From positions 304,285-368,284 of the forward strand of contig NZ_RAIF01000006.1 in the NCBI RefSeq assembly GCF_003671715.1: 64,000 bases of DNA. The letters are read 5' to 3'. Source of the DNA: Streptomyces sp. E2N166. Its GTDB lineage: Bacteria; Actinomycetota; Actinomycetes; Streptomycetales; Streptomycetaceae. The position numbers and the translations under genes were made by a program. Of the stretch, positions 43,666-56,383 are shown in pieces (the stretch's first letter is position 1; each line of letters starts with the position of its first letter). Below the pieces are notes generated by a model. It was not told where the DNA came from, made no database searches, and saw only the letters and a list, made by a program, of their open reading frames with translations.

Positions 43666-45353
43666 GCCTTGCAGTAGTCCTCGTCGGTGGCGAGCAGGTT
43701 GCGATGCGTGTCCTCGGCGGTGATGACGCCGTCGTCCAGGACGAGGACCCGGTCGGCGGCGTCCAGGAGGGCGGGGCTGCTGGTGATCACGACGGTGGTG
43801 CGGCCCCGGCGCAGCTTCGCGACGTTGCGCGCGATGAGCTGCTCCGTCACCGCGTCGACGGCCGTCGTCGGGTCGCGCAGGACGAGGACGTCGGTGTCCG
43901 CGGCGAGGGCGCGGGCCAGGGACAGCCGTTGGCGCTGCCCGCCGGAGAGGTTCGCGCCGCGGTCGCGGACGGGATGGTCGAGCCCTTCGCGGTGCAGGGC
44001 GACGACGTCGGTCAGCATGGACGCCTCGACGGCCTCGGGGACCGTCCGGCTGGTGCCCGACGGGTCGATGTTCGTACGGAGTGTGCCCGCGAAAATCTCC
44101 CCGTCGTACGGGTTCACCAGCATGTGCTCACGGACCGCCTCGGTCGACAGGTCCGCGAGGTCCCGGCCGCCGACCCGCACGACTCCCTCGTACGCGTCGG
44201 GCGGGACGTTCAGGGCCAGGACCGACGCGAGGTCGGCCGCCGCGCGAGGCTGGTAGGCGGCGACGGCCACGAACTCGCCGGCGGCCACCTGGAACCTCAC
44301 TTTGCGCAGGGATCCGTGGCGCACGCAGTCGACCTCCAGGCCCCGGCCCGCGGCCGGTTGCTCCGGGCCCGGGGTCGTCACCGGGGGCGCGGTCAGGACC
44401 AGCGCCATCCGCTCGGCCGACGCGCGAGCGATCATCACGTACTTCGGCATCTCCGAGAACAGCTTGAGCGGTTCCATGATGAACTGCGCGAGTCCCACCG
44501 CCATGACGAGTTCACCGATGTTGATCCGGCCCTCGAACGCCAGCCAGCCCGCCGTCAGCGTCACGGCGGCGGCGAGGACAGCGTTGAGGGCCAGTGCGGT
44601 GCCCGCGTAGACACCGTTCACCCTGGCGACGGTGACCGACTGCTGCTTCGCCTCCGTGCTGACCTTCCGATAGGACCGGAACGCCGCGTTGTTCCCGCCG
44701 AAGCCGTGCAGCGGGCGCAGGCCGATGATCAGGTCGGCGACCTTCGCGCCGGCCCGTGCCACCCGGGCCTGCTGCTCGCGGGTGCTGGAGCCGATCCTTC
44801 TGGACATCACGCTCAGGATCGACAGGATCGCGACGGTGCCCACGATCACCAGCAGGCCGAGCCGGAGGTCGGCCAGGCCCAGCGCGATCGCCGCGATCAC
44901 CACCGCGACCAGTGAGCTGATCAGCAGCGGCACCACCTCGATGATGTCGGCGGTCTGGTCGGCGTCCTCCGTGGCGATGGTCAGCACCTCGCCCGACTTG
45001 AGGTCGACGTCCCTGGCCACCGGCTGGAGTCCGCAGGCCGCGACCCGTACCCGCCAGCGGTGTGCCTCGGTCGTGTTGGCCTTCTGCAGGATGCGCATCC
45101 CGAACCGCCACGACAGCGACACGGTGGTGATGATCACGGCCAGCGCGGCGATCGAGACGCCGAGCGAGCCGGGGCTCCGGTCCCGCATCGTGTGTTCGAC
45201 GATCAGGCCCAGGGCGATCGGGAAGGCGGTCTCACCGGCCTGGTACAGGCCCATGAGGACGGTGCCCCCGGCCATGGCGCCGATGTTGCGGCGCAGCGCG
45301 GTGCGCAGGATGTCGGACCCCGGGCGGGGCCGCTGGGTGTCAGGAGTCGTCAT
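43653..45353 (-). CDS. cchI: ABC exporter half-transporter with degenerate ATP site, CchI
   Basis: 566 residues from ATG 45353, overlapping the end of cchH by 14 bases. Six membrane helices (about 25-300) are followed by an ABC domain. The nucleotide-binding motifs are lost. Walker A is replaced by [18 protein letters not shown] (about 366, no GKS/T). The Q-loop Gln is absent in [12 protein letters not shown]. Walker B reads [12 protein letters not shown] (catalytic Glu replaced by Pro), and the H-loop His is absent in [10 protein letters not shown]. The signature [17 protein letters not shown] is perfect. CchG has the opposite pattern, so the two should form a heterodimer with one working site that exports coelichelin. 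Confidence 0.9.
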   Translation of the reverse strand: MTTPDTQRPRPGSDILRTALRRNIGAMAGGTVLMGLYQAGETAFPIALGLIVEHTMRDRSPGSLGVSIAALAVIITTVSLSWRFGMRILQKANTTEAHRWRVRVAACGLQPVARDVDLKSGEVLTIATEDADQTADIIEVVPLLISSLVAVVIAAIALGLADLRLGLLVIVGTVAILSILSVMSRRIGSSTREQQARVARAGAKVADLIIGLRPLHGFGGNNAAFRSYRKVSTEAKQQSVTVARVNGVYAGTALALNAVLAAAVTLTAGWLAFEGRINIGELVMAVGLAQFIMEPLKLFSEMPKYVMIARASAERMALVLTAPPVTTPGPEQPAAGRGLEVDCVRHGSLRKVRFQVAAGEFVAVAAYQPRAAADLASVLALNVPPDAYEGVVRVGGRDLADLSTEAVREHMLVNPYDGEIFAGTLRTNIDPSGTSRTVPEAVEASMLTDVVALHREGLDHPVRDRGANLSGGQRQRLSLARALAADTDVLVLRDPTTAVDAVTEQLIARNVAKLRRGRTTVVITSSPALLDAADRVLVLDDGVITAEDTHRNLLATDEDYCKAVAR

Positions 45354-48300
45354 CGAGGTGGCGGGCAATCGCTTCCGGGGTTCGCAGGGTGAACAGATCA
45401 CGGATCGTGATCACAGGACCGTACTCCCGGCGGAGCAGCCCGGTCAGCCGCACCGCCAGCATGGAGTGGCCTCCGAGGGAGACGAAGTCGCTGACCGCGC
45501 TCACCTCGTCGTCGTCGAGGTCCAGTGCCTCGGCGAAGAACTCGCACACCGTGATCTCGGTTTCGGTCTCCGGGCTCCGCTCCCCCACCGTGGTCAGCGC
45601 GCCCAGCGGCTTGGCCTCCGGCAGCGCCTTGGCGTCGGCCTTCCCGTTCACCGTCAGCGGGATGCCGTCGACCTGGGCGTAGTGCGTCGGGCGCAGGAAG
45701 TCCGGCAGTCCGGCGCCCACTTCGGCGGCGACCTCGGCGAGGTCGGCCCCGTCCAGCACGAGGTAGGCGGCCAGCCGGTGCGCACCGTCGACCTGCGGAT
45801 CGGGCTGGGCGACCGCGGCGACGAACCGCACCGCCGGGTGCGCCGCGAAAGCGGCCTCGACCTCGCCCGGTTCGACCCGGTGCCCCCGGATCTTGACCTG
45901 CTGGTCGGTGCGCCCCAGGTACATCAGGTTGCCGTCGGGCCGTCGGACGACCAGGTCCCCGGTGCGGTACATGCGCTCGCCGGGTGCACCGAACGGGCAC
46001 GCGACGAAGCGGTGCGCGGTCTGGGCGGGCTGCCCGAGATAGCCCCGTGCGATCCCGATGCCCGACACGTACAGCTCTCCGGGAACGCCGTCCGGAAGCG
46101 GCCGCAGCCACGGGTCCAGGACGTACACGTCCGTGTTGTCGATGGCCACCCCCACCACCGGGTCCTGGCATTCGAAGGTGCCGACTCCGAGGGTGTTGAT
46201 GGTGTACTCGGTGGGTCCGTAGAGGTTGTAGCCGACGGTTCCCTCGGTCTCGGCGAGCCGCTGCCACAGCGCCGGGGTGACGGCCTCGCCGCCCAGCAGC
46301 ACCAGTGCCGGCCGGCGTGCCGGGTCGTCGAGCAGGCCCTCGGCCACCAGTTGCTGCGCGTAGGTCGGGGTCACGTTGATCACGTCGATCCCGTGTTCGA
46401 GGCAGTACTCGACCAGCCTGGGCGCGTCACGGCGCAGTTCCTCGTCGCAGATGTGCACCTCGTGGCCGTCGGCGAGCCACAGCAGTTCCTCCCACGACAT
46501 GTCGAACGCGAACGACACGGTGTGCGCGATCCGGAAGACCCGGTGCCCGTGCGCCGAAAGCACCGGTTCGAAGATCCGGCGCTGGTGGTTGACCAGCATG
46601 TTGGTGAGTCCGGCGTACTCGGTCACCACGCCCTTGGGCCTACCGGTCGATCCGGAGGTGTAGATCGTGTACGCGGGGTGCCGCAGCCGGTCGGGGTCGT
46701 CCGGCGCGAAGGTCACGAACGGCTCGGCCGCGGGCAGCGGGCGGTCCAGCTCGATCAGGTCGCCGGTCAGCCGGGGAGACACGGCGCTCACGGTGACGAT
46801 CACGTCCGGACCGGCGTCCGCGACGATCGCGGCGATCCGCTCGTCCGGGTGGTCCAGCTCCAGCGGCACGTACGCGGCGCCGACGCGCAGTACGGCGAAC
46901 AGCGCCACGATCGAGTCGAGGGAGCGCGGGATCGCGAGACCCACCGTCGCCTCGGGGCCGATGCCGCGCCGGGCCAGCACACCCGCCACCGCGCGACTGC
47001 GGTCCCGTAGTTCGGCGAAGGTCATGTGCGATCCGTGGGCGACGAGCGCGACGCGCTGCGGATCGCGGTCCGCGGCACGGTCGAACCGGTCGACGACGGT
47101 GTCCGTGCCGATGTCCGTGCGCGCTGCGGGCTCCGGCTCGGGGCCCGGGCCCCGCAGCGCTCCGACCGGCCCGGCCGACCGGGCCAGTTCTCCGAGTACG
47201 CGCAGGTAGTCGTCGAGGAGACGACGGGCCTTGTCCGTGTCCTCGTCGCGGTACTCCAGCTTGACGGTGAGCCTGTCGCCCGGTGTGACGACCCAGGTGA
47301 ACGGATAGTGGGTGGAGTCGTCGGCCTTCACCGAGGTGATGCCGTGCCTGGCGTTCATGCCGGCGAAGGCGTCCATGTCCAGGAAGTTCTGGAGGACGAA
47401 CAGGTTGTCGAAGAGGGTGTCGTGCCCGCCGGCCCGCTGGATCTCTCCGAGACCGAGGTGCTCGTGCTCCATGGCCTCGACCCTGGCCCTCTGGACGGCG
47501 GTCAGGTACTCCCGGACCGTCTGGTCCGGCCGGGCTCGCGTCCACATGGGCACGGTGTTGAGCAGTACGCCGACGATGTCGGAGAGTCCCTCGCCCTCCC
47601 GGCCGGAGACGGTCACGCCGAACACGGCGTCGCCGCGGCCGGTGTGTGCGCCGAGGAGGAGGCCGAACGCGCCGGTCAGCACCGAGTTCAGAGTGACGCC
47701 GTGCGTCCTGGCGGTTTCCCTCAGCAGGTCCGACCGATCGACGGTGAGCGTGTGTACGAGCGCGCGCGGCAGGTCGTCGGAGAGGGACGGCGCCGGGCCG
47801 GCGAGCAGCGTCGGGCCGGGAAGGCCGGCCAGGTACCGCGCCCAGAAGCGTTCCGATTCGGCCGGGTCCTTCGCGTCGAGCGCTCGGGCGTGGTCCTCGA
47901 AGCTCGGCGTGGCCGCGACCGCTGCCGGCGGCTCGCCCGCCAGGACGGCCTGATAGGCGTCGAACAGCTCCCGCAGCACGATCTCGCGGGACCAGCCGTC
48001 CCACAGCAGCAGGTGGTAGCTGAGGAGCAGACCGTCGCGGTCGCCGGGCAGGCGCACCACGGTCAGCCGGACCAGGGGCGGTCGGCCCGGATCGAATCCC
48101 GTGTCCCGGTCCCGGGCGCGCAGGGCTTCGACCTCCGCTTCCGTCGCCTTCTCGACGGTAGCGACGTCGACTCGCCGGCCCGCCGCGAGGATCTGGACGG
48201 GGTTTCCCTCCTCGTCGGTGGTGAAGCCGGCGCCCACGACCGGGTGGCGCGCGATCACGTGTGCCATCGCCTCGGCCAGCGCGTCGGCGTCCAGGCGCCG

Positions 48301-51300
48301 GTCGAAGGTGAAGTAGCTCTGCGCCACGTAGTGTCCGGCCGAGCCCGCCATCTGGGCCTGGAAGTACAGGCCTCGCTGGAGCGGGGTGACCGGTGCGGTG
48401 CGCTCGGCCGTCGTGGCGGCGTCCGCGATCTGTTCCAGTGCGCTGTGCCAGTGCCCGGTGATCTCGTCGGGGACGCCCTCGGCAAGGGTGAAGGCCGCGT
48501 GCAGGCTGCCGGTGGCCGCGTCGGTCCACGCGTTGACCTCGACGGCGTACGGGCTGGTCCGATCGCGGCCCGTGAGGTGCGGCGCCTGGGACTCGCCGCC
48601 CCGGCCGAGGTAGTTGAACAGCACCTGCGGGCGGGCGTTCAGCAGCGGAGCCGTCTGCGGGTTGAGATACCTGAGTTGCCCGTAGGCGACGTGCGCGTGC
48701 TCGTCCGGCTGGCGTCGTGCCACCTCGCGCGCGGCAGCGAGCGGGTCGGTGTGCGCCGTGAGCCGTACGGGCGCGATGGAGGTGAACCAGCCGACGGTAC
48801 GGCTGTAGTCGTGGTGCTCGAGGGCCGGGACCCGGCCGTGCCGCTCCAACTCGATGGCGAGGTCGGTGGGTGACGGCTGGATGTGTGTCAGCGCGGAACG
48901 CAGCGCGCCGCACAGCAGCTCGGTGAGACCGATGCCGAGTGCGGCGGGCGCGGTGCGCGTCACGAGGTCGCTCACCTGTGGTGCGAGCACGACCGTGGTC
49001 TCGCGCGGCTCCCTCGCCGGGGGCAGCGGCGCGGGAGCCTGGAGGGTGGTGATCCAGTGGTCCAGGTCGCCGACCGCGCGGGCGGACTGGAGCGTCAGTG
49101 CTTCTGCGTACTCGGCGTAGGACGTCGTCGGGGGCGCCAGGGGGGCTCCGCGCATCGCGGTGGCCAAGTCCTCCAGGAGGACCAGCCAGGAGACGGAGTC
49201 GACGGCGAGGTGGTGCACGGTGACCACCAGGGTCCGGCTCTTCTCCAGCCAGGTGAACGCGATGACGTCCCCGGACTCGGGATCGAGCCGCCCGGCGGCT
49301 TCGTCGGCCGCGGTCGTCGCGTCGGTGGTGTCAGTGGCGTCCATCCGGGTGACGGTGGTCTCGCGCGCGGGTTCGGTGCGCAGCGACCACACCCCGTGCT
49401 CGACGCTCAGTCGCAGGCGGAGGACCGGGTGCGCGGCCACGACGGCGTGCGCGGCACGCTCGACGTCGGCGAAGCCGGTGCCCTCGGGGGCCACCAGCGC
49501 CCTGGCCTGCGCGAACCGGGCGAGTGAGCCGCCCAGTTCGCGCTGCCTCAGGACGATAGGCGTCAGCGGCAGCGGGCCGTCCGCGCGGCGGGCGGCCGCG
49601 GGCACCGGGGTCCGCGAGGCGCTGGTCCCCAGGTGCTCGGCGAGGGCGCGCGGGGTCCTGAGCAGGAACACGTCCCGTGGCGTGATCGGCAGTCCGAGTG
49701 CCCTTGCCCGGTTGATCACTGTGATGGCGACGATGCTGTCGCCTCCGGCGCGGAAGAAGTCGGTGTCGGGGTCGGCGTCGTGGCCGGGGAGGGTGCCGGC
49801 GAAGATCGCGACGATGGCGGCGAGCGCGGAGTCGTCGGCGGCGTCGTCGTCCGCGGGTCCGGTGCCGCTGGTCGCGCCGCGCGCCGGGGCCACAGGTTGA
49901 CACCGCCCCTCGTCAATCAGGGGCGTACCCGCTCGCTCGGTCAGGGCCTTGCGGTCCAGCTTGCCGTTGACCGTCAGCGGCAGGGCGTCGACCGGCAGCA
50001 CCCGGCCCGGAATCATGTGCGCGGGCAGCTTCGTGGACAGCTGCTCGGTCAGGTCTTCGGTCGCCCGGCCCACGACGTGCGCCACCAGGTGGTCGCCGCT
50101 CCCCGCGACGGTGACGGCCGCGTCAGTCACCCCGTCGAGTTCCCTGATCGCGGCCTCCACCTCGCCCAGCTCGATACGGAAGCCCTTGAGCTGCACCTGG
50201 TCGTCGGCACGGCCGGTGAACTCCAACTCGCCGCCGAGCGTGCGGCGGGCGAGGTCACCCGTGTGGTACATGCGGGAGCCGTCGCCCGCGAACGGGTTCG
50301 CCACGAACCGGCCGGCGGTCAGCCCGGGCCGGCCCAGGTATCCGAGCGACACCTGGTCGCCGGCGACGTAGATGGCGCCCACCCTGCCCGGCGGCACCGG
50401 CCGGAGCCGGTCGTCGAGCAGGTAGGTGACCAGGCCGGGAAGCGGACCGCCGATGGGGCTGGCGTCGCCGCCGGGACCGAAGTCCTCGTCGGTCAGCACC
50501 CGGTGGGTGACATGGACGGTGGTCTCGGTGATGCCGTACATGTTGACCAGCTCGGGCGAACCGGTGCCGTGCCGCTCGACCCAGCCGCGCAGCCGCCCGA
50601 GGTCCAGCGCCTCGCCTCCGAAGATGATCCGCCGCAGCGCGGGCAGTGGTTCGCCGGCCTGCCGGTCGGCCTCGGTGAACTGGTAGAACGCCGACGGGGT
50701 CTGGTTGAGCACGGTCACTCCGCGCTCGCGGACCAGCCGGTGGAAGTCGACCGGGGAACGGGTCAGCCCGTACTCCGGGATCAGCAGCTCACCGCCGTGC
50801 GCCAGCGCCCCCCACAGCTCCCAGACCGCGAAGTCGAAGGAGAAGGAGTGGAACTGGACCCACACGTCGTGCGGTCCGAAGCCCATGTCGGACCGGGTGT
50901 TCGCGAGCAGCGTCACCACGCTGGAGTGCGGGACGACGACACCCTTGGGTCTGCCGGTCGACCCGGATGTGTAGATCACGTAGGCGGGGTCTGCCCAACC
51001 GGCCCCGGGCTCCGGCTCGGTGGTCGCCGCAGGCGGCACTTCCCCCTGCACGAGCACACGCGCCGGTACGCCCGCCCGGGCCAGCAGCCGCGTGAAGCGC
51101 TCGCGCTGCTCCGGGGCCACGAACACGACCTGCGGAGCGGAGTCGGCGAGTATGTACTCCAGTCGCTCGTCCGGGTACGCCAGGTCCAGCGGAACGTACG
51201 CGCCCCCCGCGCTGACGATCGCGACCAGGGCGACGACCTGTTCGACCGAGCGCGGGACCGCGACGGCGACCCGGCCGCCCGGTCCCACACCGGACGCGCG

Positions 51301-54300
51301 CAGTGCCGAGGCCAGCGTGCCCTTCGCGTCCGCCAGTTCGCCGTAGGTCAGGGACCGGGTCCCGCCGTCGAGACCGCACTGGGTGACGGCGGTGGCGGCC
51401 GGGTCCCGTAGCGCGGCGGCATCGAACAGACCGGCCAGGGTCGTCGGGGTGATGGGCTCCGTACGCCGTGGGACCCCCTCGGAGGTCAGCTCGTCCACCA
51501 GGGCGTCCTGCCGGGTGAGCAGGCCGGTGAGGGTCCGGGTGAAGGTGTGCAGGATCTCCTGGGCGCTCGCCTCCCGCAGGAGCTCGGCGTCGTAGATCAG
51601 GTTGAAGCGCGGGCGGCCGCCGGGCGCGCGCTCCACCACCAGCGTCAACGGATAGTGGGGAGCACCCTCGTTCACGATGCCGGCGATGACCAGCGTGTCG
51701 TCGGGCCGCCGCAGGGCGGCCACGTCGGTCGCCACGTCGAACACCACCAGGGTGTCGAACAGTGAGACGGTGCCGGCCTGGCGGGCGATCCTCGCCAGCG
51801 AGACGTGCTGGTGCGGCAGCACCGCGCTCTGGTGGGCCCTGACCGAGGCGAGCAGGTCACGTGCGGTGCTGGTACCGGCCCACTGGGCGCGCACGGGGAT
51901 CGTGTTGATCAACAGACCGACCATGTCCTCGATGCCGGGAACATCCGCGTCACGTCCGGACACCGTGGAACCGAACACCACGTCCCTGCCGTGCAGGATG
52001 CCGCCCAGCGTCACCGCCCAGGCGCTGTGCACGGCCACGCTCAGCGGTACGCCGGCCGACCGGGCGGCGGCGTCGATGTCCTCCTCGGCCTCCACGGAGG
52101 TGTCCGCGAACCGGTCCGACGGGGTGTGTCCCTCGGCGACCAGTGAGGGGCCGGGCAGCTCCGCGAGCTGCTCGCGCCAGACCCGGTCGCTCGCGTCGTC
52201 GTCGCGGGCGGCGAGCCGGCGGGCGTGGTCGGGGAAGCCGCCGAGCACGTGCACGCTCCCCGGCGCGTGGTACTCGGCCAGCAGGGTGCGCAGCATGGGC
52301 GGCACCGACCAGCCGTCGGCGACGATGTGGTGCACGGTCTGCACCAGGACGTTCCGGCCGGGGCCCCCGCGGACGAGCGTGTACCGCATCAGCGGGCCGG
52401 TGGCCAGGTCGAAGCCGGCCCGGCGGTCCCGCTCGGCGTGGTCGCGGATCTCGTCGTCGGTGATGCCGGGGCGGTCCAGCGTGGTGAAGGGCGCCTCGAC
52501 ACCGCTCTCCAGCACGGACACCACACGGCCGTCGGCGAGGGCCACGAACCGCGCCGCCAGGTTCGGGTGGAGCGTGAGCAGGCGGGTGGCCGCTGCCGCG
52601 AGCCGCTCGGCGTCCACCTCGCCCTCCAGTGTCAGCAGTTGCTGTTCGACGTAGCTGCCCGTCGAGTCGTCGTCGTAGACCGAGTGGAAGTACAGACCCT
52701 CCTGCAACGGGGTCAACGGCAGGATGTCCCGCAGCGCCGGGCCGTCCAGCGCGTCGACGTCGGCCTGGGTGAGCGGCACCGGAGCGAAGTCGCTGGGCGA
52801 GTGGCCGCCCCGGTCGAGCGCGGCCAGCCCGGTCAGGGCCTCCCGGAAGTACTCGCCGAGGGTTGCGACGTCCTCGTCGGTGAACATCCCGTCGGGCCAG
52901 GAGATGGCGGTGACCAGCTCGTACTCGCCGGTCGACGCGGGTTCCGCGATGGCGTTGAACTCCAGTGCGCGAGGCAGGCGCATCCGCGGATCGCGCCTCT
53001 CCCCCAGCTGACCCGTGGTCCGCGCGAGTTTCCAGTCGCCTGCCGCGCCGGCGTCGAAGCGGCCCAGGTAGTTGAACAGCACCTGGGGGGCGGGCGTGTC
53101 GAACCCGGTACGGGCCAGGTACCGCAGCGCGCCGTAGGAGACGCCGTTGTCCGGTACCCGGGAGAGGTCTTCCTTGACTGCCTTGAGCGCGGCTGCCAGG
53201 TACTCGGGTGCGGTGAGGTCAGGGGCCGTGCCGGGGTCCACGGTCACCGGGTACAGGGTGGTGAACCAGCCCACGGTCCGGGACAGTTCCGGTTCGAAGC
53301 CGGCCGACCGCGCGACGAACCGTCCCTCTCGGCCGTGGCCTTCCAGCTCGATGTGCGCGAACGTCTGGTCCTGGCCGAGGTCGCGGCGCCGGCGGGCGAG
53401 GGTGACGGCGAGCGCGGTCAGCAGCACGTCGTTGACGCCCGCGTGGAATCGCGCGGGTATCTCGCTCAGCAGCGCGGCCGTGGTCTCGGCGCCGACCGAT
53501 ACCGTCCGTACCCGCTCCCGTGCGACGGTGTCCGACTCGGACAGGGCGCGCCTGCCCAGCGGTTCGTCCGCCTCCGGCAGGGGGCGCCGGAAGTAGGCGC
53601 TGTCCGCGTCGAACGCCGCGCGCTCCAGCAACTGCGTCCAGCGCCGGAACGACGTGCCCGCCGGGGGCAGCTCCAACGGGTCGCCCGAGGCGAACTGCCG
53701 CCATGCCGTGGCCAGGTCGTCCATCAGGACCCGCCAGGACACGCCGTCGATCACGACGTGGTGGGCCACGAGCACCAGTTGCCGTGCCTCGCGGCGCCAG
53801 ACGGCGCGCAGCATCACGCCGCCCGTCGGGTCCAGCCCTTCGGTGGCGAGCGCGACGCACTCGTCGAGCGGCCGGTCGCTCTGCTGCCACCGCGCGACCA
53901 CGCCGTCCGCCTGCTCCGGCTGGTCCGCGTCCGGGATGTCGAAGCCCCAGCGGGCGCCGCGCACCAGCTTGGCCCGCAGCATGTCGTGCCGCCCGACCAC
54001 GGCGGCGAGGATCGCGTCGAGGGCGCCGGCGGTCAGGTCCGCCGGGGTGTTCAGCACCACCGACTGCACGAAGCCGTCGATGGCGTCGGTGGTCTCGCCG
54101 AGCCACTGCACGACGGGCGATCCCACGACGGGGCCGGTCGCGACGTCGCGGTGGTCCACGGTGGAGGTGTCCTCACGGCTCGCCACCGCCGCCAGTGCCC
54201 CCACGGTGCTGTGGGTGAAGATCTGCCGTGCCGTGACGTGGAGCCCCGCGTCGCGCAGCGCGCTCAGCAGCGAGATGGCCAGGATGCTGTCTCCGCCGAG

Positions 54301-56322
54301 CTGGAAGAAGTCCTGGTCGACACCGACCTCGTCCAGTTGCAGCAGCGCCGCGACCGCCGCGCACACCGCGCGCTCGTTCTCGGTGGCGGGTGGGACGAGC
54401 GGAGCCTGCCCGGCCGCGGGCTCGGGCAGCGCGTGCCGGTCCAGCTTGCCGTTCGCGGTGAGCGGGAACTCCTTCATCGCGACGATGTGGGCGGGCACCA
54501 TGTACTCCACCATGTGCTCGCCGGCCCACGCCTTGACGTCGGCCGCCCGCAGGCCGCCGTGGACCGCGGCCGGGATGACGTACCCCACCAGGTAGGTGCC
54601 GCCCGCCGCGTTCTTCTTCGCGAGGACGCAGGTGTGCCGGACCCCGGGGTGCTCGGCGAGGGCGGCCTCGACGTCCTCGATCTCCAGCCGCATACCGCGG
54701 ATCTTGATCTGGTTGTCGGCCCGGCCGAGGAAGTCCAGCGAGCCGTCGGGGGCGAAGCGCGCGAGGTCACCGGTCCGGTACAGCCGGGACCCGTCACCGG
54801 CGAAGGGGTTCGCCACGAACCGGGACGCGGTCAGGCCGGGCGCTCCCACGTACCCGCGTCCCAGGAGGAACCCGCCCACGTACAGCTCGCCGCCGACGCC
54901 GACCGGGACCGGGCGCAGTGCCTCGTCCAGCACGTACAGCCGGGTGTTGGGGTTGGCCCTGCCGATCGACGTCGACAGCCGTTCCGCCGCGCCCCGGTAG
55001 ACGACGTGCGAGACACCGATCGTCGTCTCGGCGGGGCCGTAGCCGTGGTACATGGGGATGTCGAGCCGGGTGCGGAACCGCTCGTACAGTTCGGGCGTCA
55101 GCACCTCGCCGCCGCACCAGACGTGCCGCAGACTGTCGAGCCGCCCGGAGTCGCCCGACATCTCCAGCAGCACGTCCAGCATGGACGACACGAGATAGGT
55201 GAAGGTGACGCGCTGCTCGGCGATCACGCTCAGGAGGTGGTGCGGGTCGCGTTCGCCGCCGGGACGCAGGACCACCAGCCGGGCACCGCAGACCAGCGGC
55301 AGGAAGATCTCGTTGATGGAGATGTCGAAGGACAGCGGCGCCTTGAACAGGGACGCGTCGTCGTGGCCGAAGCCCAGGATCTCGTGGACCTGCCACAGCA
55401 GGCGCTCGCTGATCGCCTCGTGCCGGATCATCGCGCCCTTGGGCCGCCCGGTCGAACCGGACGTGAAGATCACGTAGGCCAGGGACTGGCCGAGGACGCC
55501 GACCGTGGGCCCTTCGGCGGGGTGGGAAGCGTATCGCCAGTCGCCGAGGTCCACGGCCACTGCTTCCGGTTCGCCCGCGGCGGACTCGCCCGAGGTGTTG
55601 AGCTGCACCACGACCCGGGCGTCCTCGATGACGACGGCCCGGCGCGCGGCGGGCCAGTGCGGATCGAGCGGCACGAAGGCGCAGCCCGCCTGGAGCACGC
55701 CGAGCAGCCCCACCACCATGTCCGCGGAGCGCTCCAGGGAGATGCCGACGACCTGCTCGGCGGTGAGTCCTCGTTCGACCAGGTGGTGAGCCAACTGGGA
55801 GGCCAGCGCGGCCGTCTCACGGTACGTCAGCGTCCGGTGCTCGTCGACGACGGCCACGGCTTCCGGCCTGTTCCGCGCCTGTTCGCGGAACATCTCCACC
55901 AGGGTCGGGCGGCTCCGGTCGGCGTCGGTGTCGTTCCACTCGGCCAGGTCCTCCAGCCGCGCCTGCCTGCTGGACGGGCGAATGGTGCCGACGGGCCGGT
56001 CCGGGAAGTCGGCCAGGTCGTCAAGGGCGAGCTGCGCGTCGTCCGGTACGACGCCTTCGGGGAGGGAGATGCTCCGCAGGTCCGCTCCGACGTCCCAACC
56101 GCGGGGTGCCGCACCGCCGCTGGCGACCCAGCCGAGGACGTCGGTGAACAGGGTGCCGGGGGCGAGGTCGATGCCGTCGGGACTGCGGCCCGTCGCCCAG
56201 TACGACAGCCCGATGGCGCACGCCTCGGCGATGGTCCTGTCGGAGAAGTCGCCGGTGCGGCGGCGGATGTCGGTCAGGTGCCCGGGAGAAAGCAGTACGA
56301 GACGAGCGGTCGGTTCCATCAT
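45340..56322 (-). CDS. cchH: Coelichelin nonribosomal peptide synthetase
   Basis: 3660 residues in three modules without a thioesterase: A1 (about 140-640), T1 (Ser 679), E1 (730-1180), C (1195-1630), A2 (1640-2115), T2 (Ser 2196), E2 (2245-2660), C (2665-3095), A3 (3100-3560), T3 (Ser 3620). Specificity codes read from the sequence are DINYWGGIGK (A1), DFWNIGMVHK (A2, threonine) and DMENLGLINK (A3). These are the codes known from S. coelicolor CchH for formyl-hydroxyornithine, Thr and hydroxyornithine. Two epimerisation domains give two D residues. Motifs are [14 protein letters not shown] (E1), [11 protein letters not shown] (first C), [12 protein letters not shown] (E2) and [11 protein letters not shown] (second C, first His replaced by Tyr). 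Residues 1-140 resemble a vestigial condensation-domain end. The start MME follows a distant GGAAGGGG site. Iron boxes lie at 56350-56383. Confidence 0.96.
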   Translation of the reverse strand: MMEPTARLVLLSPGHLTDIRRRTGDFSDRTIAEACAIGLSYWATGRSPDGIDLAPGTLFTDVLGWVASGGAAPRGWDVGADLRSISLPEGVVPDDAQLALDDLADFPDRPVGTIRPSSRQARLEDLAEWNDTDADRSRPTLVEMFREQARNRPEAVAVVDEHRTLTYRETAALASQLAHHLVERGLTAEQVVGISLERSADMVVGLLGVLQAGCAFVPLDPHWPAARRAVVIEDARVVVQLNTSGESAAGEPEAVAVDLGDWRYASHPAEGPTVGVLGQSLAYVIFTSGSTGRPKGAMIRHEAISERLLWQVHEILGFGHDDASLFKAPLSFDISINEIFLPLVCGARLVVLRPGGERDPHHLLSVIAEQRVTFTYLVSSMLDVLLEMSGDSGRLDSLRHVWCGGEVLTPELYERFRTRLDIPMYHGYGPAETTIGVSHVVYRGAAERLSTSIGRANPNTRLYVLDEALRPVPVGVGGELYVGGFLLGRGYVGAPGLTASRFVANPFAGDGSRLYRTGDLARFAPDGSLDFLGRADNQIKIRGMRLEIEDVEAALAEHPGVRHTCVLAKKNAAGGTYLVGYVIPAAVHGGLRAADVKAWAGEHMVEYMVPAHIVAMKEFPLTANGKLDRHALPEPAAGQAPLVPPATENERAVCAAVAALLQLDEVGVDQDFFQLGGDSILAISLLSALRDAGLHVTARQIFTHSTVGALAAVASREDTSTVDHRDVATGPVVGSPVVQWLGETTDAIDGFVQSVVLNTPADLTAGALDAILAAVVGRHDMLRAKLVRGARWGFDIPDADQPEQADGVVARWQQSDRPLDECVALATEGLDPTGGVMLRAVWRREARQLVLVAHHVVIDGVSWRVLMDDLATAWRQFASGDPLELPPAGTSFRRWTQLLERAAFDADSAYFRRPLPEADEPLGRRALSESDTVARERVRTVSVGAETTAALLSEIPARFHAGVNDVLLTALAVTLARRRRDLGQDQTFAHIELEGHGREGRFVARSAGFEPELSRTVGWFTTLYPVTVDPGTAPDLTAPEYLAAALKAVKEDLSRVPDNGVSYGALRYLARTGFDTPAPQVLFNYLGRFDAGAAGDWKLARTTGQLGERRDPRMRLPRALEFNAIAEPASTGEYELVTAISWPDGMFTDEDVATLGEYFREALTGLAALDRGGHSPSDFAPVPLTQADVDALDGPALRDILPLTPLQEGLYFHSVYDDDSTGSYVEQQLLTLEGEVDAERLAAAATRLLTLHPNLAARFVALADGRVVSVLESGVEAPFTTLDRPGITDDEIRDHAERDRRAGFDLATGPLMRYTLVRGGPGRNVLVQTVHHIVADGWSVPPMLRTLLAEYHAPGSVHVLGGFPDHARRLAARDDDASDRVWREQLAELPGPSLVAEGHTPSDRFADTSVEAEEDIDAAARSAGVPLSVAVHSAWAVTLGGILHGRDVVFGSTVSGRDADVPGIEDMVGLLINTIPVRAQWAGTSTARDLLASVRAHQSAVLPHQHVSLARIARQAGTVSLFDTLVVFDVATDVAALRRPDDTLVIAGIVNEGAPHYPLTLVVERAPGGRPRFNLIYDAELLREASAQEILHTFTRTLTGLLTRQDALVDELTSEGVPRRTEPITPTTLAGLFDAAALRDPAATAVTQCGLDGGTRSLTYGELADAKGTLASALRASGVGPGGRVAVAVPRSVEQVVALVAIVSAGGAYVPLDLAYPDERLEYILADSAPQVVFVAPEQRERFTRLLARAGVPARVLVQGEVPPAATTEPEPGAGWADPAYVIYTSGSTGRPKGVVVPHSSVVTLLANTRSDMGFGPHDVWVQFHSFSFDFAVWELWGALAHGGELLIPEYGLTRSPVDFHRLVRERGVTVLNQTPSAFYQFTEADRQAGEPLPALRRIIFGGEALDLGRLRGWVERHGTGSPELVNMYGITETTVHVTHRVLTDEDFGPGGDASPIGGPLPGLVTYLLDDRLRPVPPGRVGAIYVAGDQVSLGYLGRPGLTAGRFVANPFAGDGSRMYHTGDLARRTLGGELEFTGRADDQVQLKGFRIELGEVEAAIRELDGVTDAAVTVAGSGDHLVAHVVGRATEDLTEQLSTKLPAHMIPGRVLPVDALPLTVNGKLDRKALTERAGTPLIDEGRCQPVAPARGATSGTGPADDDAADDSALAAIVAIFAGTLPGHDADPDTDFFRAGGDSIVAITVINRARALGLPITPRDVFLLRTPRALAEHLGTSASRTPVPAAARRADGPLPLTPIVLRQRELGGSLARFAQARALVAPEGTGFADVERAAHAVVAAHPVLRLRLSVEHGVWSLRTEPARETTVTRMDATDTTDATTAADEAAGRLDPESGDVIAFTWLEKSRTLVVTVHHLAVDSVSWLVLLEDLATAMRGAPLAPPTTSYAEYAEALTLQSARAVGDLDHWITTLQAPAPLPPAREPRETTVVLAPQVSDLVTRTAPAALGIGLTELLCGALRSALTHIQPSPTDLAIELERHGRVPALEHHDYSRTVGWFTSIAPVRLTAHTDPLAAAREVARRQPDEHAHVAYGQLRYLNPQTAPLLNARPQVLFNYLGRGGESQAPHLTGRDRTSPYAVEVNAWTDAATGSLHAAFTLAEGVPDEITGHWHSALEQIADAATTAERTAPVTPLQRGLYFQAQMAGSAGHYVAQSYFTFDRRLDADALAEAMAHVIARHPVVGAGFTTDEEGNPVQILAAGRRVDVATVEKATEAEVEALRARDRDTGFDPGRPPLVRLTVVRLPGDRDGLLLSYHLLLWDGWSREIVLRELFDAYQAVLAGEPPAAVAATPSFEDHARALDAKDPAESERFWARYLAGLPGPTLLAGPAPSLSDDLPRALVHTLTVDRSDLLRETARTHGVTLNSVLTGAFGLLLGAHTGRGDAVFGVTVSGREGEGLSDIVGVLLNTVPMWTRARPDQTVREYLTAVQRARVEAMEHEHLGLGEIQRAGGHDTLFDNLFVLQNFLDMDAFAGMNARHGITSVKADDSTHYPFTWVVTPGDRLTVKLEYRDEDTDKARRLLDDYLRVLGELARSAGPVGALRGPGPEPEPAARTDIGTDTVVDRFDRAADRDPQRVALVAHGSHMTFAELRDRSRAVAGVLARRGIGPEATVGLAIPRSLDSIVALFAVLRVGAAYVPLELDHPDERIAAIVADAGPDVIVTVSAVSPRLTGDLIELDRPLPAAEPFVTFAPDDPDRLRHPAYTIYTSGSTGRPKGVVTEYAGLTNMLVNHQRRIFEPVLSAHGHRVFRIAHTVSFAFDMSWEELLWLADGHEVHICDEELRRDAPRLVEYCLEHGIDVINVTPTYAQQLVAEGLLDDPARRPALVLLGGEAVTPALWQRLAETEGTVGYNLYGPTEYTINTLGVGTFECQDPVVGVAIDNTDVYVLDPWLRPLPDGVPGELYVSGIGIARGYLGQPAQTAHRFVACPFGAPGERMYRTGDLVVRRPDGNLMYLGRTDQQVKIRGHRVEPGEVEAAFAAHPAVRFVAAVAQPDPQVDGAHRLAAYLVLDGADLAEVAAEVGAGLPDFLRPTHYAQVDGIPLTVNGKADAKALPEAKPLGALTTVGERSPETETEITVCEFFAEALDLDDDEVSAVSDFVSLGGHSMLAVRLTGLLRREYGPVITIRDLFTLRTPEAIARHLDDDS

Positions 56323-56349
56323 CGAAGACTCAACGCCCCTTCCAAGGAA

Positions 56350-56383
56350 TCAACGCAGGCTAACCTAACTTAGGCATACCTAA
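56350..56383 (-). promoter_or_regulatory. Two overlapping iron boxes upstream of cchH
   Basis: Two 19-base windows (56350-56368 and 56365-56383) each match the IdeR/DmdR consensus at about 14 positions, with cores AGGCTAACCTAA and TTAGGCATACCTAA. The second covers the TAG stop of cchG (56380-56382), so the cchH promoter lies partly in the 3' end of cchG. Confidence 0.75.

Noticed and set aside
43653-45353. cchI as a pseudogene because its ATP site is lost
   Set aside because: The frame is full length, membrane helices and the signature motif are intact, and CchG has exactly the complementary set, so specialisation is a better explanation.
52225-56373. Very long open frame (over 1300 codons) antisense to cchH, and similar ones at 44689-47010 and 47026-48873
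   Set aside because: They are mirror frames of the high-GC NRPS gene. They show no domain, are rich in Arg, Gly and Pro with shadow-like composition, and the minus strand has continuous NRPS motifs.
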